A DNA stretch of 64,000 nt from Pleodorina starrii. Its lineage: Eukaryota > Chlorophyta > Chlorophyceae > Chlamydomonadales > Volvocaceae. The DNA lies in contig BRXU01000001.1 in NCBI GenBank assembly GCA_030267565.1, positions 8,252,001-8,316,000 on the forward strand, in the 5' to 3' direction. Each line of letters begins with the position of its first letter. Within the stretch, counting starts at the first letter, position 1. The position numbers and the translations under genes were made by a program. The notes beneath the pieces are model-generated. The model was not told the origin of the DNA, searched no databases, and saw nothing but the letters and a program-made list of their open reading frames with translations. Positions 57,733-64,000 of the stretch are shown one piece after another.

Positions 57733-60700
57733 GGTCATCTTGGGGGGTGAGGGTGAAAGGGGGCATTCGCGCGGCAGTACTCAAAAGCGTCATTTTTGAG
57801 GAGGTCGGCGGGGGGACGGCTGCCGCGGATGGAGCGCTGTCCATCGTGTTGCGTTTTCGCCCGATCGAGGCGCTCGCCGCAGGCTTTGTATTCCGGCACA
57901 TGCATACTCGAGGCTCGATGAGTGTTCCGTTGTTGTCTTTCCATGTATGTTGACCTGGCTCGCGCCACCACCCGACCCGACCCGACCCGACCCGACTCTA
58001 CCCGACCGGGCCCGGCCCGGGGTCGTATTGGGTCGGGTCATGGCGCGTTGACACGAGCCCCCGACGGTGTGTGTTGGGGTCGTGTTTGGATAGATGCCCC
58101 GCTGCGCTGCACACCGTCACCCTCTTTTCTTCGTCTCGTGCATGTGTGTGTGCGTGTGCGTGTGTGCGATATATACCGATAACAACGACGTGGTTGGTCT
58201 GCGGTACAGCGTACAGAGCGGGGCAAGGCTAGCTGGTGCAAGGGTCCGTCAGGGTGCGTCCGCGCGGCCACGGTGGCAGCAGGGCCCAGGGGCCGCGGCC
58301 GCGGCCGCCAAACCTGGATTGGGCCCTTGCTGGGAGGGATACCGTACGACAAAATACTTCACATGAGTACGGCGATCGGGGGTTCGGGGCATGCACGCAC
58401 GCACGCACAACAGTTCACACATACGGCAAAGTAACACGCATGGCACTTGCATAACTTGACGTTTGATAGCGAGGTGCATCTTTTTCTTCTTCTGGGCGGC
58501 TTTTGGCTGGCTGTGTGTGTGTGTGTGTGAGCACAATGTCCGAAGCTGACACAGCAGTGCTGCAGCAGTGCCGTACAACGGTTCATCCAGACACTGCCGT
58601 GTAGATCAGACATACGGTACATGCAGCGATGCCCCATTTCGCGCCGGGGCGTCGGGGCGAGGCGCGGCGCGGCGCGGCGCCGGTGTGAACGAAGCGGTTT
58701 ATGGGGGATCAATCGCCGGTAGGTGTGATGGATGCCCGCGTGGTGTGAGGCTGGCTGACGGTGCACACGTGTCAGCGGGCGGGGCATACCGTACATGTGA
58801 CTGGCTTTTACATAACTACGATGTCGCGTGCAGCGGGTCTCCTCGTGCTCGCGAGCGAACCGCTGCGGGCGGGAGGAGAGGATGTCCGTCTTAACAACTT
58901 GCAAGGCGGGCCCACAGCTACTGTCCGGTCCAGCAACCGGCCGCCTTCCATACAAGCATGCAAGGGCATTGCGTGGCTGGAGGTACCGCGCAAGTAACGA
59001 TCTGCGGGTGCATGCATGCGGGCACCGCCCTGCTGGCGCGCTGCCTGCTGGCCCACGCACATCTGGCGACAGAACCGTTTCCACAAACCCACAAACAGGC
59101 CCTCGTTTGCTTGGACACACAGTTTTGCCGTGGCAAAACTGTCTCACAGACCCCGCCCCCGCAGCAACGCAGTACGTGCGTGCGGCGGTCCACGCCCAAC
59201 TGCTCTGCTCCCTCGATCCGTGCGTGTGTATCGCGCAAGCTCTCCCAGGTTCGTTTTGATCTCTCTGTACTTCGGGTTCGTTAGCAAGGGTGTAGGTGTT
59301 AAGGGTTCAGTTGGGAGGGGAACGGATCGGATGACCATCCAGCAGGTACTCGCAGCTCCCCACCGACAACGCCAAGCAACGCCGGCAACGAACGCTTGTC
59401 TCCACGATTTCAAACTCCCTCGTGTGTGTATGCGGTTGTTACGGTAGTGAGTGCGGTTGTTACGGTCCAGTGGGCTCCGATCCAAATCCTCGGAAGGGTA
59501 GAGCCTGCAGGGGGCCTGCTGCCAGTAACTGGCTGTGCACTGCGGTGCGGTGGAGAGCTGGAGACAACCAGGGCAACGAAAGAACAGTCGTGCAGGTTCT
59601 CTCCTTGGGTAGGTACTCCTTTGTCACTATTTGTGTGGAATCCCTCAATGGGAGCCCCGCCTGCTGCCTCGAAGCCTCGAAGCCTCGAATGAAGCGTCGA
59701 ATGGAAGCCACAAACTATCGTACCGCAACGGCTGCTGTCACGCGCAAGTACCACCTGCTGTGCACCCGGTGCCCTAACGCCGTGCTCGGGCTGGGCTGCT
59801 GCACCCGCCAGCACCCGCCCTCCTGAATGAATGTCTGCCCGTCGTAATCGGCTCGACCGGCAGATCCGTCAAACGCTGACAAGGAAAAATACTGTTGCTA
59901 CGACCTACAAGCGAGACCGCTGCTACATACGGAAATGTGAGCACTGGTAGCGCGCGGCGACATACCGCGGCTTCGTTCTGTAGGCGCTGAATGGGCGCTT
60001 CTGTTAGCTAGCTAGCGGGCAGTGCTTGCATGACCGCGAATGATATGAGCAGCTGCTGCTGCTGGCAGGTGCTGCATTGGCTGTCCTCTGCGATGCAAGG
60101 CCGCAGGTTCGATTCGTGGAAACATGCCCTTCGTTCTAGATACGTAGCTGCTAGGCAGGGCAGGACGGGGCTGGACAGCACCAGAGCCGGTGTTTCCGAT
60201 GGATGCATCTGAGCTGTTTTTTTAGCGAGGTGAGGCTAGAGGTGAGGTGTTATGCTCTATCTCCGCCTTGCATCGCATCCGCACTTCGCCTATCTATGGT
60301 CGTCTCCGCTTGCTGCACTGCCCCGGCCGGCCAGCAGCTGCCTCGCTGCTGGCTCTGCCCTTCTATCTGTCCGAACGTCTCCATCCAGCAGCCCGAGCAA
60401 TACAACCACACCAACTTTGACGACATCGTTTGCACACATTGCTGCGAAGGAGCGGTTCAATCATTCAGCAATAACGCCTGCAGCCCTTCACAATCCCTCA
60501 TCATTCGCGCCCACCCACCTACGTAGCTACCGATCCATATTCCTGCCTGACTGCTGTGTGACTGCCTGACTGCCGGACTGCCTGACTGCCCAGCAGGAAA
60601 CCCTGCCTACCTGGACCCCCGGATCGCACGGTCCATCTGCCGCGCCGCACCAACAAGCTAAGCGCCAAATCGCTTTAGTCAGGCGGATTATTAGCAAGAA

Positions 60701-61184
60701 GCTGGAGACGCAATCATGCATGCATGCAGACTGGCTGGCTCTGCTGGCTGGCTGGCAGTCGGGCGGGTCAGTCAATCGGGTCCCCCCATCTTCCTTCGAC
60801 AATCCTAATTAGGCTCGGCGAGTAAGCGTCCGCTCGTGTCACGAGGGAAGCTCAAGCGACGCGTCGCTTCAGCTCCACTCGTCCACTGCCAATAATACGG
60901 CTGGCTAGCTGACCAGGGAGGGCCTCTTTCGGTCGCAATCGGTCGCCATCAATTGCTATATAATCATGCAGGCAGCTGCTGTAGTAGTGCGTACATACAT
61001 GACCATGCATGTCGGATGAATCGTTGCTGCAAGCAACGGAGAATAGACATCGACGAATGCCCGTTTATCAACCTACCTTCCATATATACGTCGCCATTTG
61101 CTTGATTGTGTGTAAGCTTGGCTCCGGATTCAGTCATCATCCGCAGATCGCTGATGCTGCCGCTCATCCCACCGAGACACACAC

Positions 61185-61188
<4 letters not shown>

Positions 61189-61215
<27 letters not shown>

Positions 61216-61217
61216 CT
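61189..61217. repeat. (CTG)n trinucleotide run
   Basis: Nine CTG-type units just before the left arm of the inverted repeat. If translated in the plus frame it gives a poly-Leu stretch. Confidence 0.85.
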
Positions 61218-61257
61218 GACTTTGACGGTAGGTATTGCGCTCGTCCTACACGTGCAG

Positions 61258-61377
61258 ATCGTGCCGCCCTGGGTGGGCTACCGTGTCGTGGAGACTCAGG
61301 CGGCGGAGCAGAGCTGGGACGACTCGGTGATCGCGTCGCACCGCTGCGAGGACATCAAGTCCCGGTGCTTGCAGTGA
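61258..61377 (+). pseudogene. Fragment A of a duplicated gene, last exon
   Basis: After an acceptor CACGTGCAG (ending 61257) a 39-codon exon reads IVPPWVGYRVVETQAAEQSW, then DDSVIASHRCEDIKSRCLQ and TGA. An open frame continues upstream through a poly-Leu stretch to ATG 61009, so a separate start is possible. The same peptide is encoded by the opposite arm with conservative changes only (I/V in the exon, L/V upstream) plus one silent change. That pattern supports real coding history. Family unknown. Confidence 0.5.
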
Positions 61378-61389
61378 TGAGCAGTGCTG

Positions 61390-61508
61390 CACTGCAAGCA
61401 CCGGGACTTGATGTCCTCGCAGCGGTGCGACGCGATCACCGAGTCGTCCCAGCTCTGCTCCGCCGCCTGAGTCTCCACGACACGGTATCCCACCCAGGGC
61501 GGCACGAC
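61390..61508 (-). pseudogene. Fragment B of a duplicated gene, exon homologous to fragment A
   Basis: Minus-strand mirror of fragment A after the acceptor ending at 61509: VVPPWVGYRVVETQAAEQSW, then DDSVIASHRCEDIKSRCLQ. The stop present in fragment A is missing, because the duplicated segment ends at CAGTG and the frame continues into the loop. An upstream exon of the same gene is probably the membrane segment at 62136-62000. Confidence 0.5.
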
Positions 61509-61814
61509 CTGCACGTGTACGACGAGCGCAATCCCAACCGGTATGTATGATGCCAACACCAAGTCCAGGTGAGTGGCTGGGGAGTGATGAGCTGCTGCTG
61601 AGGCCACAAACTAACACACCCTGAAGAGGCTCGGTGGCGACCTGGCCTGTCCTGTGTATGCCCATCAGCCGCCCCCACCAAGCAACCCGTAAGGAACCCA
61701 AACCACCACCACCACCACCCGGGGGATCCCGCCACTCACCCGCTCCCCCAGCTGCCTCCCTTCGCGCCTCCTCTCGCTCCCAGCTGTACTTCACCCCACG
61801 CTGTGTCCGCTCGC

Positions 61815-61848
61815 TTACCTATTTGGACTGTTTCCCTCCTCGACAACT
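61815..61848 (-). other. Possible 34-nt microexon of gene B
   Basis: On the minus strand a CTCACAG acceptor and a GTAAGC donor bracket 34 nt, between the membrane exon and fragment B. Its phase does not connect cleanly to the frame favoured for fragment B, so it may be chance. Confidence 0.2.
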
Positions 61849-61999
61849 TTGCCTGTGAGTGGACATGAGAGCAAGACGGCTCTTGCCTTCCTCGATCGAC
61901 CCCGTTATTACGTTGCTGGGTTAGCAGACCAAACAAGTAACGAAGCCAAGGCGCACACCACTCATCACCCCTTGGCGCATGCGCCTCCTCCAGGCCTAC

Positions 62000-62136
62000 C
62001 TCTGCCCGCCGCCACCGCTTCACCTTCGCGCTGCAGTGCTTGCAGAACCCCTTGGCCAGGAATATTGCCACCAGCACGGCGAGTACCAGAGCGTACCACT
62101 GCTGCAGCTGCCCCTGCAGCTGCACCACTGGTGTTG
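62000..62136 (-). pseudogene. Membrane-segment exon, minus copy (gene B)
   Basis: Reads WYALVLAVLVAIFLAKGFCK, then HCSAKVKRWRRAE, and reaches a GTAGGC donor at 61999. One hydrophobic span is followed by a CxxC and a basic cluster. Phase 0 joins exactly to the fragment B exon, suggesting one small single-pass membrane protein gene on this strand. The start was not found. Confidence 0.45.
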
Positions 62137-62252
62137 GCGACGAATGGGTACCCCGCGCGCTGTCGTACCACAGCAACACATTAGCGGCACCGCTGCAGGC
62201 GCCGCGGTCGCGGCCAACAAAGCCGGCGGCGAGGTTCTCGGTTCCGTGGATC

Positions 62253-62415
62253 AACACCGGTGGTGCAGCGGCAGTGGCTGCTGCTGCATTTCTATGCTCT
62301 GGTACTCGCCGTGCTGGTGGCGATATTCCTGGCCAAGGGGTTCTGTAAGCACTGCAGCGAGAAGGTGAAGCGGTGGCGGCGGGCGGAGGTCTGGAGGAAG
62401 CACATGCGCCAAGGG
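62253..62415 (+). pseudogene. Membrane-segment exon, plus copy (fragment C)
   Basis: Reads FYALVLAVLVAIFLAKGFCK, then HCSEKVKRWRRAEVWRKHMR, and ends at a strong GTGAGT donor (62416). A 4-nt difference from the minus copy shifts the frame after RRAEV. No clear downstream partner exon is found. A possible acceptor at 62667 leads to an unrelated short frame. Confidence 0.45.
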
Positions 62416-62418
62416 GTG

Positions 62419-64000
62419 AGTGGGTGGGAATTGGGTTGGGATTGGGTTGGGATTGGTGTGGTGGCATGTATACCGGATCGGGGTCGGGGCCGAGATGAGA
62501 GAATGATGATGGCGATGGGGTCGCTGGTGGCACGTGCCCGGCCTTGTCCCACCGGTTGGTTGGTTGCTGCGACCGTTAGTACCGTTGCCGCACAGTTACC
62601 GTTCCCACACCCAACCAACCGCCGCCGCTCCCAACACCTCTTCGTGTGTGCTCCCTTTCTTTCCAGGATGCTGAAGCTCCCTGCTTCATACACCTTCATC
62701 TGTTATATGCATGCCTCTCAGCTGTGTATGTATCCCTACTACTACATACGATTATTATGGTATTATTAACTTGGTAGCCCCAAATTAAATTGATAGCCCC
62801 AAATCCTCAACCAACGGGCAATTTCTCAATGAACCTCCCAACACCATCCCGCCATCCTCCCCCCCCTATTTCTATCTCCCTTTCTAGTTTGCGTTCAGGC
62901 AGCGGTGGCTGGGCGGCGGCCTGGCAGGGCCTGGCTGGGAGGCGCCTGGCGGTCGCGTCGGCGGGGCAGAACTGCGAGACAGAAGCAGCACCTGTCATCA
63001 AATTGCACCCTGCTGGCCTTGCAAGCGGCGGCTCCTACCCCTCTCTCCTCCCCCCCGCCCCCGTCACCTCGGTGGCTCCACAGAGGTTTTGCCTTCTTAC
63101 CGCGCCTTGCTTTTGCGGATATATGCAGCGCTTGGGTATCTGCGGCAAGCAGCCACGCCGCTGACTTGGACGCCCGTGTCACAACGAGCGAGCCGCTGCT
63201 CTCAAGCTGTTGCTGCTGCTGCTGCTGCCATGCTGACGGCCGCCCCCCCTGGAGAGCACCTACCCTACGGCGGATCTGCTGATGGAGCCAGACTGGCAAT
63301 GACAGGCAAGCAGGCAGGCAGGCGGGCAGGGGCGAGGCAGGCAGGAATATAGAGGCGAGGAGGAAGGGTTGGCTTTGATGAGGGTGACGATACTAAAGCC
63401 TGGGAGCGAGAGGGTTCAGGGGGCTTTCTGCATAGCCTTGAATGAACACATGAAACTCACATCGTCGGGTCGTCATTTACTTCTGCCTGCCTCGTGCCGG
63501 TGCCGCGGCTGGGCTTGGGGCCTGTGACAAGTGTATGTATGGATTCGCTTAACCAAAGGTGAGCCGCCACCAGAGTTCTCCGGAACTCCAGCTTCGAAGA
63601 GTGTTTTATTTCACGGCCATGTGGGCGCAATGTCCAGGCGGTATGGGGTTTCGGGTAACCCCGATACCAGGCCCATGTTAAAGTATTAAATCTTAAAGAA
63701 TTATAGTACATAAAAATCGATGAAAAAATCCGATTCACTGCACGATCTCTTCCAACCTTTCCAACATAATAAACTCAGTTTTTACTAAGCTTCCTATGCT
63801 CCATCCTGATTTCATATAATATTTAACAGCTTCAAACTATGGACGACTATTCGCAGTCAATGAAATTTAGATGGCGGCATTATGCATGAGCGAGCGTAGC
63901 TGTGCCTCAGCTTAATATGCACGTGTTTTCGGGTGCAAATGGTCGGCGTTGTCGACCGCGCTTGCGGAAGACCGTACCGTGGAAGTTTGGAAGCCCTGCC
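62419..64000. other. Window right end, no supported gene
   Basis: A CAG-type acceptor at 62667 and a TAG acceptor at 62887 precede short frames without motifs. 63670-63950 is AT-rich, unlike most of the window. A GCTGCT run is at 63205-63228. Confidence 0.4.

Larger units (their letters stand above)
57057..61008. other. Long intergenic region
   Basis: No gene I can support on either strand. It contains (GACGGAC)n at 57678-57732, (CCGAC)n-type repeats at 57966-58000, GT/CA microsatellites (58141-58170, 58509-58530) and CTGCCTGACTG repeats (60545-60595). Longer frames such as 58359-59147 and 59422-59826 are Cys- or Arg-rich with no motifs or GC3 signal. A gene with few recognisable motifs could still be missed. 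Confidence 0.45.
61227..61539. repeat. Long near-perfect inverted repeat (two 150-bp arms, 13-nt loop)
   Basis: Arms 61227-61376 and 61390-61539 align without gaps and with 5 mismatches by my count. The 13-nt loop is 61377-61389. A transcript of either strand would fold into a hairpin of about 150 bp. Each arm contains the same short exon, read inward toward the loop. Confidence 0.97.
61966..62418. repeat. Second inverted repeat, head-to-head membrane-exon copies
   Basis: Arms of about 165-170 bp (61966-62136 and 62253-62418) are similar by eye over most of their length, with a 4-nt indel near 61998. They are separated by about 115 bp. Confidence 0.85.

Noticed and set aside
57966..58020. 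CCGAC repeats next to a CCCGGCCCGGG palindrome, possible CRISPR-like or phage element
   Set aside because: No spacers of uniform length, and a CRISPR array is not expected in a nuclear genome. It is a simple repeat.
58359..59147. Minus-strand 262-codon frame
   Set aside because: Arg/Cys/His-rich with microsatellite-derived sequence, no splice support and no motif.
60106..60115. GGTTCGATTC, a tRNA B-box-like word
   Set aside because: The flanking bases do not pair as a T-arm, and no acceptor stem or D-arm could be folded around it.
61246..61794. Minus-strand 182-codon frame across the inverted repeat
   Set aside because: The alternative frame encoding PPWVGYRVVE shows conservative and silent differences between arms, so it is the better coding candidate.

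Overview
This is a GC-rich eukaryotic nuclear window that looks like a chlamydomonad or volvocine green alga. The genes are split by many short GT-AG introns, codons end mostly in G or C, and proteins carry long Ala, Gly and Pro runs. Several genes have the green-algal TGTAA polyadenylation word nearby, one intron holds the chlamydomonad telomere unit TTTTAGGG, and plastid transit peptides are present. I rebuilt gene models by hand from splice sites and family motifs. The exon phases sum correctly for every model I call confidently.

Layout. 1-1381 (-) is the 5' part of an S33-type alpha/beta hydrolase. 2983-6944 (-) is a complete plastid transketolase (8 exons, 715 aa), which shares a short divergent promoter with a YlmG/YGGT membrane protein at 7311-11900 (+). 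13850-16798 (+) is a GRAM-domain protein (6 exons, 376 aa). 18404-18598 (-) is a doubtful small membrane ORF. 20085-21134 (-) is an intronless seven-TM protein. 21761-23428 (+) is an atypical Prx5-like redoxin (5 exons, 224 aa). 23795-26542 (+) is a secreted ShKT plus cyclophilin-like protein (5 exons, 266 aa). 28236-33745 (-) is a DASH cryptochrome (11 exons seen, at least 550 aa). 34521-35750 (+) holds scattered possible exons of an unknown gene. 36772-49264 (-) is a UBP14/USP5-type ubiquitin protease (20 exons, 966 aa). 50415-57056 (+) is a Mediator subunit 13 homologue (6 exons, 1538 aa). 57057-61000 looks non-coding. 61000-62420 is a cluster of inverted, partly duplicated gene fragments.

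The genes are ordinary housekeeping or signalling genes with no operon-like logic: plastid carbon metabolism, plastid membrane biogenesis, redox, blue-light flavoprotein, ubiquitin recycling and transcription. The main novelty is in the non-coding structure. A 150-bp inverted repeat with 13-nt loop (61227-61539) is built from a coding exon and could fold into a long hairpin RNA. A second inverted repeat lies beside it. Three short dispersed sequence families recur in introns, and several introns carry satellite or telomere-like arrays. At the protein level, the UBP14 zinc finger has lost zinc ligands, the redoxin lacks the Thr of the peroxiredoxin motif, and the cryptochrome gene has a GC-AG intron.
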